From assembly GCA_903994635.1 (NCBI GenBank), contig CAJEXQ010000006.1, positions 1-64,000 of the forward strand: a stretch of 64,000 nucleotides of DNA, given 5' to 3'. A model generated the notes under the pieces. The model did not search any database and was not told where the DNA came from. It saw nothing but the letters and a program-made list of their open reading frames with translations. The DNA is from an uncultured Chlorobiaceae bacterium (GTDB lineage Bacteria > Bacteroidota > Chlorobiia > Chlorobiales > Chlorobiaceae). The translations under genes were made by a program, and so were the position numbers. Below, piece after piece: positions 27,464 through 38,781 of this stretch (within the stretch, counting starts at the first letter, position 1; each line of letters starts with the position of its first letter).

Positions 27464-28951
27464 TTGAATAACAGCTTCCGCAGAAAACCGCTCTCGCTTC
27501 TCCTGAAGGAGGTGAACAGTGAGCATCGCCTGAACAGAATTCTCGGCCCGGTTGCCCTGACCAGTCTTGGTGTTGGCGCTATTATTGGTACTGGAATATT
27601 TGTACTTATCGGTGTGGCGGCTCACGACAAGGCTGGCCCGGCCGTAACGCTCTCTTTTGCGGTTGCCGGTATGGCCTGTATTTTTGCCGCGCTCTGCTAT
27701 GCGGAGTTTGCTTCCATGGTGCCAGTTGCAGGCTCTGCATACACTTACGCTTATGCAACTCTTGGGGAGTTGATGGCGTGGATTATCGGCTGGGATCTGA
27801 TTCTGGAGTATGGAGTGGCTTCGGCAACAGTAGCGCATGGATGGTCGAAATATTTCCAGGATTTTATAGGGATTTTTGGCCTTGCGGTTCCTCAGCTTTT
27901 TTCAAATGCACCATTTGACTTTGATCCCTCAAGCGGCCTGTTAAGCTCTACCGGTGCATGGTTTGATCTTCCAGCGGTTCTCATCACCTTCGCGGTTACG
28001 GTTGTTCTTGTCAAGGGTATCAGGGAGAGCGCCAACTTTAATGCAGGAATGGTGATTGTGAAGGTTGCCATTGTGCTGCTGGTGATTGTGCTCGGTGCGA
28101 TGTATATCAACCCAGCCAACTGGATACCGTTTGCTCCCTTCGGCTTTTCCGGACTCAGTGTATTTGGCCACACTGTTCTCGGTGAGCCTGGAGCTACTGG
28201 AGCTCCTGTCGGGGTGCTTGCCGGTGCTGCCATGATTTTCTTTGCCTATATCGGTTTTGACTCTATTTCAACCCATGCCGAGGAAGCAAAGAATCCACAG
28301 AGAGATATCCCGATCGCCCTTATTGGTTCCCTGGTGGTATGCACCGTGCTCTACATCACCGTAGCAGCGGTTATCACCGGCATGGTTCCCTACGATAAAA
28401 TCAGTATTGACGCTCCGGTCTCAAATGCGTTCAAGCAGGTAGGTCTCGGGTGGGCGCAATTTGTTATTTCGCTTGGAGCTATTACCGGCATCACCTCGGT
28501 GCTGCTGGTGATGATGCTGAGCCAGCCGAGGATTTTTCTTGCTATGGCGCGTGATGGGCTGTTGCCGAAATCATTTTTTGGGGCTATTCATGAAAAGTTC
28601 AGAACTCCCTGGAAATCAACCATTCTGACTGGTCTTTTTGTTGCCTTGCTTGGCGGCCTGCTTCCCTTGCGTCTGCTTGCTGAATTGGTCAACATCGGCA
28701 CACTTTTCGCCTTTGTGGTGGTCTGCACGGCGGTGCTCATTATGAGGAAAACACATCCGGAGGCTGACCGTCCCTTCAGGGCTCCACTGGTACCTTTTGT
28801 GCCGATTGCTGGTATTCTCACCTGTCTGATGCTGATGTTTTCGCTGCCTGTTGAAAACTGGATCAGGCTTGTAGGGTGGCTGCTCATAGGTGTTGTTATC
28901 TACTTCTTTTATGGCCGCAAGCATAGCATGCTTAACACTATTGAACCATGA
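27464..28951 (+). CDS. amino acid permease (APC superfamily, cationic amino acid transporter type)
   Basis: The 495-aa integral membrane protein has about twelve helices. The first contains the substrate-backbone motif GVGAIIGTGIFVLIG, and SISTHAEEAKNPQRDIP is the conserved loop of the YhdG/CAT group. The start is a TTG at 27464; a GTG at 27511 is an alternative. It probably imports an amino acid by proton symport; the specificity cannot be read from sequence. Confidence 0.88.
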   Translation: MNNSFRRKPLSLLLKEVNSEHRLNRILGPVALTSLGVGAIIGTGIFVLIGVAAHDKAGPAVTLSFAVAGMACIFAALCYAEFASMVPVAGSAYTYAYATLGELMAWIIGWDLILEYGVASATVAHGWSKYFQDFIGIFGLAVPQLFSNAPFDFDPSSGLLSSTGAWFDLPAVLITFAVTVVLVKGIRESANFNAGMVIVKVAIVLLVIVLGAMYINPANWIPFAPFGFSGLSVFGHTVLGEPGATGAPVGVLAGAAMIFFAYIGFDSISTHAEEAKNPQRDIPIALIGSLVVCTVLYITVAAVITGMVPYDKISIDAPVSNAFKQVGLGWAQFVISLGAITGITSVLLVMMLSQPRIFLAMARDGLLPKSFFGAIHEKFRTPWKSTILTGLFVALLGGLLPLRLLAELVNIGTLFAFVVVCTAVLIMRKTHPEADRPFRAPLVPFVPIAGILTCLMLMFSLPVENWIRLVGWLLIGVVIYFFYGRKHSMLNTIEP

Positions 28952-28997
28952 TGACGAGCAAGGTATTCCTCGCCAACTCTACCACGTTTAATAATTC

Positions 28998-29636
28998 ATG
29001 CTGATATCGTTTGAAGGAATAGACGGCGCAGGTAAATCAACCCAGATACAAAAGCTCGTCACCTCAATGACGAGTGAGGGGGTTGATGTTGTAACACTGA
29101 GGGAGCCAGGGGGTACCCCGGCAGCCGAAAAGATCCGCTTGATCCTTCTGGAAAACTCACACAAGATCAGCCCAATCGGAGAACTCCTTCTTTTTTCGGC
29201 AAGTCGGGCGGAACTTGTTCAGGAGGTGATAGTGCCTGCCCTTGCAAGTGGCAAAACCGTCATCCTTGACCGTTTTTATGACTCAACAACTGCCTATCAG
29301 GGGTACGGGCGAGGAATCAACCTTGATCTGCTCCAGTCAATCATCTCTATTTCAACCTGCGCCGTAACACCAGATATCACCTTTTATCTTGATATTGAGC
29401 CTGAAGAGGCGCTGAAGCGGAAATTTGCAAAAACATCCATCCCTCTGGAATTTGAGGGTGAGGGGCTTGACCGCATGGAGCGATCGGGAATCGAGTTTTA
29501 CCGCAAGGTTCAACAGGGATACCGGGAAATCATGCGCCAGAATAGTGAGCGCTTTGTCAGCATCAACGCTCTTCAGCCTACAGGTGTCATTCACTTCCAG
29601 ATCATGGAGTCTCTGAAAGCCCGATTTCCAGTATAA
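28998..29636 (+). CDS. tmk: thymidylate kinase
   Basis: The 212-aa kinase phosphorylates dTMP to dTDP. P-loop [11 protein letters not shown] lies at about residues 5-15, the DR(F/Y) motif in [17 protein letters not shown], and the substrate-binding REPGGTP near 35. Length is normal. The gene stands 46 bp after the permease and appears monocistronic. Confidence 0.95.
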   Translation: MLISFEGIDGAGKSTQIQKLVTSMTSEGVDVVTLREPGGTPAAEKIRLILLENSHKISPIGELLLFSASRAELVQEVIVPALASGKTVILDRFYDSTTAYQGYGRGINLDLLQSIISISTCAVTPDITFYLDIEPEEALKRKFAKTSIPLEFEGEGLDRMERSGIEFYRKVQQGYREIMRQNSERFVSINALQPTGVIHFQIMESLKARFPV

Positions 29637-29801
29637 CGGGCATTTTATAACCAATGAGTCTTGTATTTCACAGAAAAAAATAGCGCAAAAAATTTTCTTG
29701 CCCGTATCAAGTTTTTTGTTAGTGTTTTCTACCGATTTTTGAAAGATATTCATTAGATTGTCGGCGACAGTATATCATCGTCACCCCCTTACCATAAACT
29801 C

Positions 29802-31070
29802 ATGCACGAGGGTATTCTTAGAGAACGCAAGCTGAGCACGTCCAATACATTAATCACGTTACAGGACATCCGCACGCTCAAAGAACTTTATCAGCTCAAG
29901 GCTGAAACACGTGAATTGCGAGAACCTGTTGTCAAGAACATCATCAAGCAACGGGTTGTTGGGAGGGCGTGTGTTGAATCGCTGAAAAACGCGCTCTATT
30001 CGCTGGAGACCATCTACATTGATGACGATACCGGCCAGCGCCTGCTTCGTCTTGATGGAATGAAGCAGATTGAGGTCGATCTCACCTATGAAATCAGGGA
30101 GCTGCAGAAAGATATCTATTACCTCGAATATGGCGAGGACAAGTTTATTGAGTACCTTGCAAAATTTATTCCTGGATTCTACACCTATGTCAACCACGGA
30201 GTTGATACGCTCAAGGGAATGCACTTTGATGCCTTTATCACAGACCGTGACGGAACAACCAACAATTACTGCGGTCGCTATCGCTCCTCGGTGCAGCCGA
30301 TCTACAACTCGGTTTTCCTCACTCGCTTCGCCAAGCATCGCTGCAACTATCCAATTATCATCACATCAGCACCCCTGAAAGATTTTGGGATATTGAATGT
30401 TTCAATCAATCCAGCCCATACCTTTATCTACGCCGGTTCCAAGGGACGTGAGTTCATTGATTTTGATGAAGAGTTTCACCGTTTCCCTATCGAAGAAAAG
30501 AAAGAGAAGCTGATTCATCTTTTAAATGAAAGGATGCAGGTACTTCTCCAGGAGCAGGACTTCGAGAAATTTAACTTTATCGGCTCGGCACTGCAAATCA
30601 AATTTGGCCAAACCACTGTTGCCCGTCAGGATATAAGCCATTCCATCCGGGATGAAGAATCTGCTGCATTTCTTGAAAAAGTAAAGAGTGTTGTCCGGGA
30701 AATAGACCCAACCGGTAAAAATTTCAGAATCGAAGATACCGGTCTTGACATAGAAATTATTTTGACCATTGATGGAGCTTCCGACGGCTCCCCAATCAAA
30801 GATTTTGACAAAGGTGACGGACTTGCGTTCATCACTGGCAAGCTGGGGATGCGACCTTCGGCAAGGCCGACGCTTGTGTGTGGCGATACACCTTCAGACA
30901 TACCCATGCTGAAAAAAGCGGTTGAAATGTTTGAGGATGTCTGGGCAGTTTTTGTAACAAGGGATGAGAAGCTTAAAAAGGAGGTCAAGGAAATTTGCCC
31001 GAACAGCTTTACCGTTCCTTACCCTGATATTCTCCTGACCATTCTTGGTCTGCTTTCCCTGATGAAATGA
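29802..31070 (+). CDS. HAD-family phosphatase, trehalose-6-phosphate phosphatase-like
   Basis: The 422-aa protein has an N-terminal helical region of about 130 residues that I do not recognise, then a HAD domain: motif [16 protein letters not shown], motif II IIITSAP and motif [18 protein letters not shown]. The domain resembles OtsB-type sugar-phosphate phosphatases. The next gene, 31 bp downstream, is a beta-phosphoglucomutase/GH65 fusion, so the pair most likely handles trehalose or a related disaccharide phosphate. The substrate is inferred from neighbourhood, not from sequence. Confidence 0.7.
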   Translation: MHEGILRERKLSTSNTLITLQDIRTLKELYQLKAETRELREPVVKNIIKQRVVGRACVESLKNALYSLETIYIDDDTGQRLLRLDGMKQIEVDLTYEIRELQKDIYYLEYGEDKFIEYLAKFIPGFYTYVNHGVDTLKGMHFDAFITDRDGTTNNYCGRYRSSVQPIYNSVFLTRFAKHRCNYPIIITSAPLKDFGILNVSINPAHTFIYAGSKGREFIDFDEEFHRFPIEEKKEKLIHLLNERMQVLLQEQDFEKFNFIGSALQIKFGQTTVARQDISHSIRDEESAAFLEKVKSVVREIDPTGKNFRIEDTGLDIEIILTIDGASDGSPIKDFDKGDGLAFITGKLGMRPSARPTLVCGDTPSDIPMLKKAVEMFEDVWAVFVTRDEKLKKEVKEICPNSFTVPYPDILLTILGLLSLMK

Positions 31071-31101
31071 GTGGCTTCATGATAATCTTTTAACTACTGG
31101 T

Positions 31102-34100
31102 ATGAGCAATATTTTCAAAGGCGCAATTTTCGATCTTGATGGAGTCATCACCGGCACAGCAAAGGTACACAGCCTTGCTTGGGAGTCGATGTTTAATTAC
31201 TTCCTCAAACAGTATGCGGAAATAAATAACGAATCCTACTTCCCTTTCGATCCTGCACACGACTATCACAAATATGTCGATGGCAAGCCGCGAATGGAGG
31301 GTGTGAAAAGCTTTCTTGCGTCACGGGATATTGAACTGCCTTATGGAGATTTGGATGATGATGCAGAAAAAGAGACAATCTGTGGTCTCGGTAATCGTAA
31401 AAACGCTCTCTTTACCGAAATCCTTGTCAAAGAGGGGCCTGAGGTTTATACCTCTTCGGTTAATCTCATCAATGAACTTATCAAAAAAGGAATCAGGATT
31501 GGTATTGCTTCATCAAGCCGCAACTGTCAGCTTATCCTGAAGCTTGCCAAACTGGAACATCTCTTTGAGACTCGTGTTGACGGAGAGGTCTCCATCGAAC
31601 TCGGGCTGAAGGGGAAACCAAATCCAGATATTTTTATTGTTGCAGGTAAAAACCTTGGTCTTGAGCCACATGAATGCGTTGTTTTTGAGGATGCCATTTC
31701 CGGTGTGCAGGCAGGTGCCAGGGGTAACTTCGGTATGGTTCTTGGTATTGCGCGTGATATTGAGGGGACGAAACTCAGGGAGAATGGTGCCGATATTGTG
31801 GTCAGTGACCTTGGTGAAGTCACCATTGCCGATATTGAAGAGTGGTTCAGCAAAGGCATCGACTATGATGGGTGGAACCTGACCTATACCGATTTTTATG
31901 CCAAGGATGAAAAACTTCGTGAAACTCTGACATCTGTCGGCAACGGCTATCTTGGTATCAGGGGCGCTTATGAAGGTTCATCCAGTTCCGCTCACCACTA
32001 TCCGGGAACCTATATTGCAGGGATTTTCAACAGAGTCCCTTCGCAGGTGCACGGCCAGACTGTTTTAAACAATGACTTTGTCAACGCGCCGAACTGGCTT
32101 CCTGTCGAATTCAGGATTGGCGGCGGAGAGTTCATCAGCCCGCTTGAGCAGAAAATTCTCAGCTACAGGCAGAACCTGAACTTTCGTAACGGCCTCATGG
32201 AGCGTGATGTCGTTATCCAGGACAATCTCGGCAGAATAACAAGCATCAGCAGCAGCCGGTTTGCAAGCATGGACAATCCTCATTGCTGCGCCCTGAAGTT
32301 CACCCTGAGACCTGTCAATTACAGCGCTGAAGTAGAGTTCCGTTCAGGAATAGACGGGAGGGTGCAAAACCGGAATGTGGCGCGATACGGCGAACTTTCA
32401 AGCGATCATCTTGAGCAGGTTGAGAGTTTCAGCGATGAACATTGCATCATGCTGCATGTACAAACCACCGTATCGAATTACCATATTGTGACTGGCGCCA
32501 CAACAAGGTTTTCAAGCCACGGGAAACCTGCGGTTGGTGAGCGTTCAATGGTGAGTTACGATCGCTATATAGGCGAACTCTTGAAACTGCCACTGAATCC
32601 GAACAAAAGCGTTACTCTTGAAAAAATTGTCTTTATTCACACATCTCTCGACCATAAGAGCAGCAATCCGGTAAAAACCACCCGACTCTCGCTTAAAAAT
32701 AAGGGCACTTTCGACTCTCTTTTCAAGGCAAATCTTGGGGCGTGGGAAAAAATTTGGGAAAAGGCTGATCTGGTTATTGAGGGCGATCGATACAGCCAGA
32801 AGTTGCTCAGGCTGCACACCTATCACATGATGTGTACCGCTTCGCCGCATAATGCATCCATTGATGCCGGTATGCCAGCCCGTGGCCTGAACGGTGAGGC
32901 TTACCGCGGCCATATCTTCTGGGATGAAATCTTTATTTTGCCATTTTTTAACCGCCATTTCCCTGATATATCAAAGGCGCTGCTCCTTTACCGCTACAAC
33001 AGGCTTGATGCAGCCAGAGAGTATGCCCGTGACAATGGCTACAAGGGTGCCATGTTCCCCTGGCAGACGGCGGATGATGGTGTTGAGGATACACAGGTGA
33101 TCCATTTCAATCCAAAAAGCGGTGATTGGGGCCCTGATCTCAGCAGTTTGCAGCGGCATGTCTCCATAGCAGTCTTCTACAACACCTGGCGCTACATCTA
33201 CGACACTGACGATACTCAGTTCCTCAATGAATACGGCGCTGAACTGATGTTTGAAATTGCACGCTTCTGGGCATCAATTGCCTCATATTCGCCAGAATCA
33301 AAAAAGTATCATATCGAGGGTGTAATGGGGCCCGACGAGTTTCATGAAGCCTTGCCCGGCAGCGGCAAAGAGGGCCTTAAAGACAACTCCTATACGAACA
33401 TTATGGCGGTCTGGCTCTTTGACAAGGCGGCTGAAATTGGAGAGAAGATTGATCCGGCTGTCCTCAAGCGCCTGACTGCAAAAATCAATCTTGTTCCTGA
33501 AGAGATGAAGAAATGGCGTGACATTAGCCTCAAAATGAATATTCTTGTCGATAAGGATGGTATTCTGGAGCAGTTTGATGGCTACAAAAGTCTGAAGGAG
33601 CTTGACTGGAAACACTACCGTGCCAGATATGGTAATATCCACAGGATGGACAGAATCCTGAAAGCTGAGGGTGACTCCCCCGATATCTACAAGGTTGCCA
33701 AACAACCAGACGTTTTGATGACCTTTTATACACTATCGCCGGGTGAGGTAGCTGAGCTTCTGGAAAAAATCGGCTATTCAGTGCCCGACCCCTTGACTCT
33801 GGTGAGAAACAACTACGCCTATTACGAACCGAGAACAAGCCACGGCTCAACGTTGAGCAAGGTGGTACACAGCATCATCTCCAGTTATCTGGCTGATGGT
33901 CATGATATGGCCTGGAAGTGGTTCTCCGAAGCGCTGAAAAGCGATATTCAGGATACCCAGGGTGGCACCACCCAGGAGGGCATTCACTGCGGCGTGATGG
34001 CTGGTACGCTCGATACCGTTATCCGTTATTTCGCAGGTATCTCCTTCTACAATGAACAGCTCAACGTCTATCCAAACCTGCCAGCCCAGTGGAAAAAACT

Positions 34101-34263
34101 GTCGCTGAGTATCTGTTTCAGGAAAAACCGTTATGCCATTATCATCGACAGGAGTGAAGTCACTGTCACACTGATCGAAGCAGAGGGAGATGAGGCTCTG
34201 GCGAGTATTGCCGGAAACAATCTCACTCTCAAAAAAGGGTTTCCCTATCATTCAGACCTATAG
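31102..34263 (+). CDS. bifunctional beta-phosphoglucomutase-like HAD / GH65 glycoside phosphorylase
   Basis: The 1053-aa fusion has residues 1-250 as a beta-phosphoglucomutase-like HAD domain ([26 protein letters not shown]) and the remainder as a GH65 (alpha/alpha)6-barrel phosphorylase. GH65 landmarks are [28 protein letters not shown] and the general acid in [10 protein letters not shown], followed by [11 protein letters not shown]65 phosphorylases split trehalose, maltose or kojibiose with phosphate to beta-glucose-1-phosphate, which the HAD domain would isomerise to glucose-6-phosphate, so one chain could run both steps. With the preceding phosphatase gene this mirrors the three-domain mycobacterial OtsB1 arrangement as I recall it. 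queA starts 8 bp later. Confidence 0.87.
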   Translation: MSNIFKGAIFDLDGVITGTAKVHSLAWESMFNYFLKQYAEINNESYFPFDPAHDYHKYVDGKPRMEGVKSFLASRDIELPYGDLDDDAEKETICGLGNRKNALFTEILVKEGPEVYTSSVNLINELIKKGIRIGIASSSRNCQLILKLAKLEHLFETRVDGEVSIELGLKGKPNPDIFIVAGKNLGLEPHECVVFEDAISGVQAGARGNFGMVLGIARDIEGTKLRENGADIVVSDLGEVTIADIEEWFSKGIDYDGWNLTYTDFYAKDEKLRETLTSVGNGYLGIRGAYEGSSSSAHHYPGTYIAGIFNRVPSQVHGQTVLNNDFVNAPNWLPVEFRIGGGEFISPLEQKILSYRQNLNFRNGLMERDVVIQDNLGRITSISSSRFASMDNPHCCALKFTLRPVNYSAEVEFRSGIDGRVQNRNVARYGELSSDHLEQVESFSDEHCIMLHVQTTVSNYHIVTGATTRFSSHGKPAVGERSMVSYDRYIGELLKLPLNPNKSVTLEKIVFIHTSLDHKSSNPVKTTRLSLKNKGTFDSLFKANLGAWEKIWEKADLVIEGDRYSQKLLRLHTYHMMCTASPHNASIDAGMPARGLNGEAYRGHIFWDEIFILPFFNRHFPDISKALLLYRYNRLDAAREYARDNGYKGAMFPWQTADDGVEDTQVIHFNPKSGDWGPDLSSLQRHVSIAVFYNTWRYIYDTDDTQFLNEYGAELMFEIARFWASIASYSPESKKYHIEGVMGPDEFHEALPGSGKEGLKDNSYTNIMAVWLFDKAAEIGEKIDPAVLKRLTAKINLVPEEMKKWRDISLKMNILVDKDGILEQFDGYKSLKELDWKHYRARYGNIHRMDRILKAEGDSPDIYKVAKQPDVLMTFYTLSPGEVAELLEKIGYSVPDPLTLVRNNYAYYEPRTSHGSTLSKVVHSIISSYLADGHDMAWKWFSEALKSDIQDTQGGTTQEGIHCGVMAGTLDTVIRYFAGISFYNEQLNVYPNLPAQWKKLSLSICFRKNRYAIIIDRSEVTVTLIEAEGDEALASIAGNNLTLKKGFPYHSDL

Positions 34264-34271
34264 AAGATTCC

Positions 34272-35312
34272 ATGCGCCTGTCAAACTTTCGTTATATACT
34301 GCCTAAAACCAAAATTGCTGATGAACCAACCTCGCCAAGAGAGAAGTGCAAGATGATTGTGCTGAACCGGCGAAAAAAGGACATAGAACACAAAGTTTTT
34401 GAAGATATTGTCTCCTATTTTAAAAAAGGAGATTTGCTGGTATTGAACAACAGCAGGGTTTTTCCTGCTAAAATTTTTGGTCAAAAAGAAAAAACTGATG
34501 CAAAGATAGAGGTCTTCCTGCTGAGAGTGCTCAACAAAGAGGCTGGATTATGGGATGTGCTTGTTGATCCAGCACGCAAGGTGAGGGTTGGTAACAAGAT
34601 CTACTTTGATGAAGATGTGGTAGCTGAAGTGGTCGATAATACGACCTCCCGAGGGAGAACCATCAGGTTTCTCAATCCTGATATTGATGTTTTCAGTCTG
34701 GTTGAAAGAATCGGGAAAATTCCCCTTCCACCCTATTTTACCCGTACCTCCCATGAATCAGACCGGGAGAACTACCAGACCTGCTACGCCAGCGAGACTG
34801 GGGCTGTTGTTGCCCCTATGGCGGGGTTGCACTTCACCATGCCGATTTTGCAGAAAATCCAGAAGATCGGGGTTAAAATTCTGCCTATCACCCTTCATCC
34901 GAGCCTTAGCACCTTTAATGCCATTGAGGTTGAGGATGTCTCCAAGCACAAGATGGATTCTGAATATTTCAACATCCCCTACCAGACGGCCATGGAGATC
35001 AATGAAACCAAGGTCAACAAAACCGGTAGGGTTGTGGCTGTCGGAACAACAACCCTTCGTGTGCTTGAAGCCAATGCTACTGTGGACGGAAAAATAAAAT
35101 TTGGACGAGGCTGGACTGACAAATTTATCTACCCACCCTATCAGTTCAAGGTGGTCGATGCGCTGTTGACCAATTTCCAGCAGCCTGAAACGACTCTGCT
35201 CATGGCTGTCAGCGCATTTGCCGATCATAGGCTTCTTATGGAGGCGTATAAAATAGCACTGAAAGAGGATTACCAGTTTCTGGCTTATGGTGATGCCATG
35301 TTCATCCATTAA
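34272..35312 (+). CDS. queA: S-adenosylmethionine:tRNA ribosyltransferase-isomerase QueA
   Basis: The 346-aa enzyme transfers the ribosyl part of SAM to 7-aminomethyl-7-deazaguanine in tRNA, forming epoxyqueuosine. Recognisable segments are DLLVLNNSRVFPAKIFG, GKIPLPPYFTR, YASETGAVVAPMAGLHFT and TLHPSLSTFNAIEVED. Length is typical. It is very close to the GH65 gene upstream and to ispD 15 bp downstream, so all three may share a transcript. Confidence 0.94.
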   Translation: MRLSNFRYILPKTKIADEPTSPREKCKMIVLNRRKKDIEHKVFEDIVSYFKKGDLLVLNNSRVFPAKIFGQKEKTDAKIEVFLLRVLNKEAGLWDVLVDPARKVRVGNKIYFDEDVVAEVVDNTTSRGRTIRFLNPDIDVFSLVERIGKIPLPPYFTRTSHESDRENYQTCYASETGAVVAPMAGLHFTMPILQKIQKIGVKILPITLHPSLSTFNAIEVEDVSKHKMDSEYFNIPYQTAMEINETKVNKTGRVVAVGTTTLRVLEANATVDGKIKFGRGWTDKFIYPPYQFKVVDALLTNFQQPETTLLMAVSAFADHRLLMEAYKIALKEDYQFLAYGDAMFIH

Positions 35313-35327
35313 CACATTCTGCATTTT

Positions 35328-36056
35328 ATGAATGCCATTGCTATAATAGCCGCAAGCGGGATCGGAAAGAGAATGCAGCTCAAGGAGGGCTTAAGCAAGC
35401 AGATGCTTGAAATTGGAGGCTTTGCGGTAATCTATCACACCTTACAGGCATTTCAAGCCGCGACCTCTGTCAGCGCCATCTATATTGCCACAAAGCTGGA
35501 GAACAAAGAGAGCTTTGAGGCGATGGCTGCCGCAGCAGGATTCACCAAGCTCAAAGCCATCGTTGAGGGTGGAAAGGAGCGACAGGACTCCGTCAACAAC
35601 TGCATCAAGGCGATTGAGGAGGAGAGGCACAGGGGAGGTATTGCCCCTGATACGATTCTGGTTCATGATGGTGCCCGCCCCTTCATTCGGCCTGACGAGA
35701 TTGACGAAATATCGAATCTCTCTCTGCTGTTCGGCGCCTGTGTGCCTGCCACAAGGCCGAAAGACACCATCAAATTTGTCGGAAGCGATCGAGAGTTTTT
35801 TGGTGATACATTGGATCGCAGCAAGCTTCTCCAGGTACAGACTCCCCAGGGTTTTCGCAGTGAGCTGCTGATTCAGGCGCATGAGCAGGCAGAACTTGAA
35901 GGGTGGTATGCCACTGATGATGCGGCGCTGGTTGAGCGTTTTTTTCCTGAGCAGCTCATCAAGATTTTTGAGACCGGTTATCACAATATCAAGATCACGA
36001 CTCCGGAGGATATTGCGCTTGCCGAGGCGATGTACCAGCAGAGAATATCTGGGTAA
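35328..36056 (+). CDS. ispD: 2-C-methyl-D-erythritol 4-phosphate cytidylyltransferase
   Basis: The 242-aa enzyme makes CDP-methylerythritol in the non-mevalonate isoprenoid pathway, which a phototroph needs for carotenoids, quinones and chlorophyll tails. The nucleotide-binding start is AIIAASGIGKRM with SKQMLEIGG. GGKERQDSV, VHDGARPFIRPDEID and ATRPKDTIK match the family, as does the late ITTPEDIALAEA. The usual G in the AAGxGxRM start is S here (AASGIGKRM). Confidence 0.92.
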   Translation: MNAIAIIAASGIGKRMQLKEGLSKQMLEIGGFAVIYHTLQAFQAATSVSAIYIATKLENKESFEAMAAAAGFTKLKAIVEGGKERQDSVNNCIKAIEEERHRGGIAPDTILVHDGARPFIRPDEIDEISNLSLLFGACVPATRPKDTIKFVGSDREFFGDTLDRSKLLQVQTPQGFRSELLIQAHEQAELEGWYATDDAALVERFFPEQLIKIFETGYHNIKITTPEDIALAEAMYQQRISG

Positions 36057-36104
36057 ACGTTTGTTTATTCCTGAAGCCTGTCGTATATTAACCACCATGA
36101 AAAT

Positions 36105-36181
36105 GGTGAGGTAGCTCAGTTGGTTAGAGCACAGGATTCATAACCCTGAGGTCGAGGGTTCAACTCCCTCTCTCACCACCA
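36105..36181 (+). tRNA. tRNA-Met (anticodon CAT)
   Basis: A 77-base cloverleaf: acceptor GGTGAGG pairs with the 3' TCTCACC (one G-T), the D-loop contains AGCTCAGTTGGTTAGAGC, the anticodon loop is TTCATAA, the T-arm is GAGGGTTCAACTCCCTC, and the 3' CCA is encoded. The last anticodon-stem pair is A-C. CAT could be elongator Met or lysidine-modified Ile; the general sequence favours Met. Confidence 0.9.
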
Positions 36182-36188
36182 TTAAAAA

Positions 36189-36264
36189 GCGGGTGTAACT
36201 CAGTTGGTAGAGTGTTTGCTTCCCAAGCAAAATGTCGCGAGTTCGAATCTCGTCACCCGCTCCA
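36189..36264 (+). tRNA. tRNA-Gly (anticodon CCC)
   Basis: A 76-base cloverleaf eight bases after tRNA-Met: acceptor GCGGGTG pairs with CACCCGC, anticodon stem TTTGC/GCAAA encloses loop TTCCCAA (CCC, Gly), the T-arm is GCGAGTTCGAATCTCGT, and CCA is encoded. The two tRNAs are probably one transcript. Confidence 0.92.
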
Positions 36265-36308
36265 CTTCAGTGGAGAAAATTCACAACCTCTTTGACCTGT
36301 TGCCGATC

Positions 36309-36761
36309 ATGATTCAACCAACAGTTTTTTTCGGAACTGTCACCATTGAAGAGATCAACACCACTCAAATTATTGATGGCCAGATGGCCCGTCACCTCGG
36401 CATTGAAATGACCGAGATTGGCCTCGATTATATGACGGCAAGAATGCCGGTTGACCATCGCACCATTCAACGTATCGGTATTCTGCACGGCGGAGCTTCG
36501 CTCGCTCTTGCTGAAACGGTGGGAAGTATTGCTGCCTCCTACTGCGTTGATCGCGACTCCTTTTACATTGTCGGTCAGGAGATCAATGCCAACCATATCC
36601 GTCCGGTAAGGAGCGGTTTCGTTTATGCAACCGCGACTCCCCTTCATCTTGGACAAAGCTCACAGGTATGGGATATTCGGGTAAAGAATGAGGCAGGAAA
36701 ACTCACCTGTGTCAGCCGGTTTACTGTTGCCGTGTTAAAAAAGAGTCCCGTTTCTCAATAA
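36309..36761 (+). CDS. PaaI-type hotdog-fold thioesterase
   Basis: The ATG at 36309 gives 150 aa (MIQPTVFFGTVTIEEINT); the open frame extends back into the tRNA-Gly gene, which rules out the earlier start. HRTIQRIGILHGGASLALAET is the hotdog active-site helix (HGG with the following Glu), and VGQEINANHIRP fits the PaaI/YbdB subgroup. Such enzymes hydrolyse aryl- or acyl-CoA thioesters; in this group a 1,4-dihydroxy-2-naphthoyl-CoA thioesterase role in menaquinone synthesis is possible but unproven. Confidence 0.82.
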   Translation: MIQPTVFFGTVTIEEINTTQIIDGQMARHLGIEMTEIGLDYMTARMPVDHRTIQRIGILHGGASLALAETVGSIAASYCVDRDSFYIVGQEINANHIRPVRSGFVYATATPLHLGQSSQVWDIRVKNEAGKLTCVSRFTVAVLKKSPVSQ

Positions 36762-36875
36762 CCCGCACCGTTTTTGAACCCATAACCAATGGAACCGTCG
36801 GTTTTGGATGTACCGCATGGATTGATTTGTAGGAATTGCAGGGATGAATGATTTTTCGCCCCTGCATAGCCGTCC

Positions 36876-38693
36876 TTACCTCTTCCCCTCCTCCTTTTTT
36901 GGCAGCTCCACCTTCAAATGCAGTTCACGAAGCTGTGCCGGGGTCACCTCCGACGGGGCTGACATCATGAGATCCTGCGCCTGCTGGTTCATCGGGAAGG
37001 CAATTACCTCGCGGATGTTCAGCTCGTCGCGGAGAATCATGACAAGGCGATCGAGACCGGGAGCAATGCCTCCGTGCGGGGGGGCACCAAGCTTGAAGGC
37101 TTCAATCATGTGGCCAAAACGCAGGTCAACCTCTTCGCGGGTGTATCCGGCAATACCGAAGGCCTTGTACATGATATGGGGGTTGTGGTTGCGGATGGCG
37201 CCGCTGGAGAGTTCAATGCCATTGCAGACAATGTCGTACTGATAGGCTAGAATATCGAGCGGCGGCATGGTTTCAAGCGCCTCCATCTCTCCCTGTGGCA
37301 TGGAAAATGGGTTGTGGGAGAAGTCGATTTTTTTTGACTCTTCGTTGTACTCAAACATCGGAAAATCAACGATCCAGCAAAAGGAGAGTTTATCCTTGTC
37401 GAGTGTAAAGAGGTCGCCAAAATAGCTTCTCATCCCGCCCATAATCTTGCAGGTTGCTTCCCACTTCCCCGCCCCAAAAAAGACCACATCGCCGGTTTCA
37501 ATACCAAGGTGGCTTTTAAGGGTTGAGAGATCCTCTTCGGAGAGAAACTTGACAACAGGCCCCTTCGGCCCCTCCTCCCTGAACTGGATATAGGCGAGAC
37601 CGCCTGAGCCAAGCTCCTTTGCCCGTTTTTCGGCCTTGTCGTAAAAGAGCCGCGATTCGTTGCCACGTCCTTTGAGAACAAGCGCCTTGACGCACGAGCC
37701 CTCTACCGTGCTGTTTGCAAAGACCTTGAAGGATGAGCCCACAAAAAGCGGGGTAACATCCCGGATCTCAACAGGTATTCTCAAGTCAGGCTTGTCGGTA
37801 CCATAGCGGTTCATCACCTCTTTATAGCTGATTCTCGGAAAGGGAAATTGCGCTATATGCTTGCGCGACATGGTTCGGGTGAGATGCTCAATCATTCCCT
37901 CAAGAATGGCAAAGAGGTCATCCTGCTCGATAAATGCCATCTCCATATCAACCTGGTAAAACTCACCGGGGCTGCGGTCGGCACGGGCATCTTCGTCCCT
38001 GAAACAGGGAGCAATCTGGAAGTAGCGAGGAAAACCAGAAACCATCAGGAGCTGTTTGAACTGCTGGGGAGCCTGCGGCAGAGCATAGAATTTGCCCGGA
38101 TGAAGGCGGCTTGGTACAAGAAAGTCACGTGCACCCTCAGGTGAGCTGGAGGTAAGAATCGGGGTCTGTATCTCTATGAACTCTTTTTCTTCGAGATAGT
38201 GCCGGATTGCGGCAGTCACACGGCTGCGGAAAATGATATTGTCATGTATTTTCTCCCGACGCAGGTCAATAAAGCGATATTTCAGACGAAGCTCTTCGGA
38301 AGTAGGCACCTCATCGGCCACCGGGAAAGGCAGAGGTTGCGCGTTACTTTCAACAGTAATCTGACTGACTACAACCTCAATCTCGCCTGATGCAAGACGA
38401 GGGTTGACTGCGCCCTGGGCACGCGGGACTACAGTACCCTCAATACAGATAACTGACTCCACATGCAGTAGCTCTGCCTTGGCAAAAAGCTCTTGCTGCT
38501 CCGGCTGGATAACAAGCTGGCTGATACCGGTATGATCCCTGAGATCAATAAAAATCAATCCACCATGATCCCGTTTTCTGTGAACCCATCCGGCAAGTCT
38601 GACTGAGCTTTGCTCAAGCTTGAGGTTCAATAAACCGCAACAGTGAGAGCGGAAGCGGTTGTGGAGAGTCTGCGTGCTATCTGCATTACCCAT
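36876..38693 (-). CDS. aspS: aspartyl-tRNA synthetase
   Basis: The 605-aa class II synthetase is of the bacterial type. The N-terminal OB-fold anticodon-binding domain ([23 protein letters not shown]) is followed by motif 2 ([19 protein letters not shown]), the inserted GAD domain (about residues 290-420) and motif 3 ([14 protein letters not shown]). Length is normal for the bacterial form. It is transcribed alone or downstream of dnaX, whose stop is about 90 bp upstream. Confidence 0.96.
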   Translation of the reverse strand: MGNADSTQTLHNRFRSHCCGLLNLKLEQSSVRLAGWVHRKRDHGGLIFIDLRDHTGISQLVIQPEQQELFAKAELLHVESVICIEGTVVPRAQGAVNPRLASGEIEVVVSQITVESNAQPLPFPVADEVPTSEELRLKYRFIDLRREKIHDNIIFRSRVTAAIRHYLEEKEFIEIQTPILTSSSPEGARDFLVPSRLHPGKFYALPQAPQQFKQLLMVSGFPRYFQIAPCFRDEDARADRSPGEFYQVDMEMAFIEQDDLFAILEGMIEHLTRTMSRKHIAQFPFPRISYKEVMNRYGTDKPDLRIPVEIRDVTPLFVGSSFKVFANSTVEGSCVKALVLKGRGNESRLFYDKAEKRAKELGSGGLAYIQFREEGPKGPVVKFLSEEDLSTLKSHLGIETGDVVFFGAGKWEATCKIMGGMRSYFGDLFTLDKDKLSFCWIVDFPMFEYNEESKKIDFSHNPFSMPQGEMEALETMPPLDILAYQYDIVCNGIELSSGAIRNHNPHIMYKAFGIAGYTREEVDLRFGHMIEAFKLGAPPHGGIAPGLDRLVMILRDELNIREVIAFPMNQQAQDLMMSAPSEVTPAQLRELHLKVELPKKEEGKR

Positions 38694-38781
38694 ATCGTTC
38701 TATCATCCTTTGGCATTAAGAGTTGGAATAAACACTGAATATGAAGAATTTTTAATAATTTGTGAAATTGGTATGGTGCCT

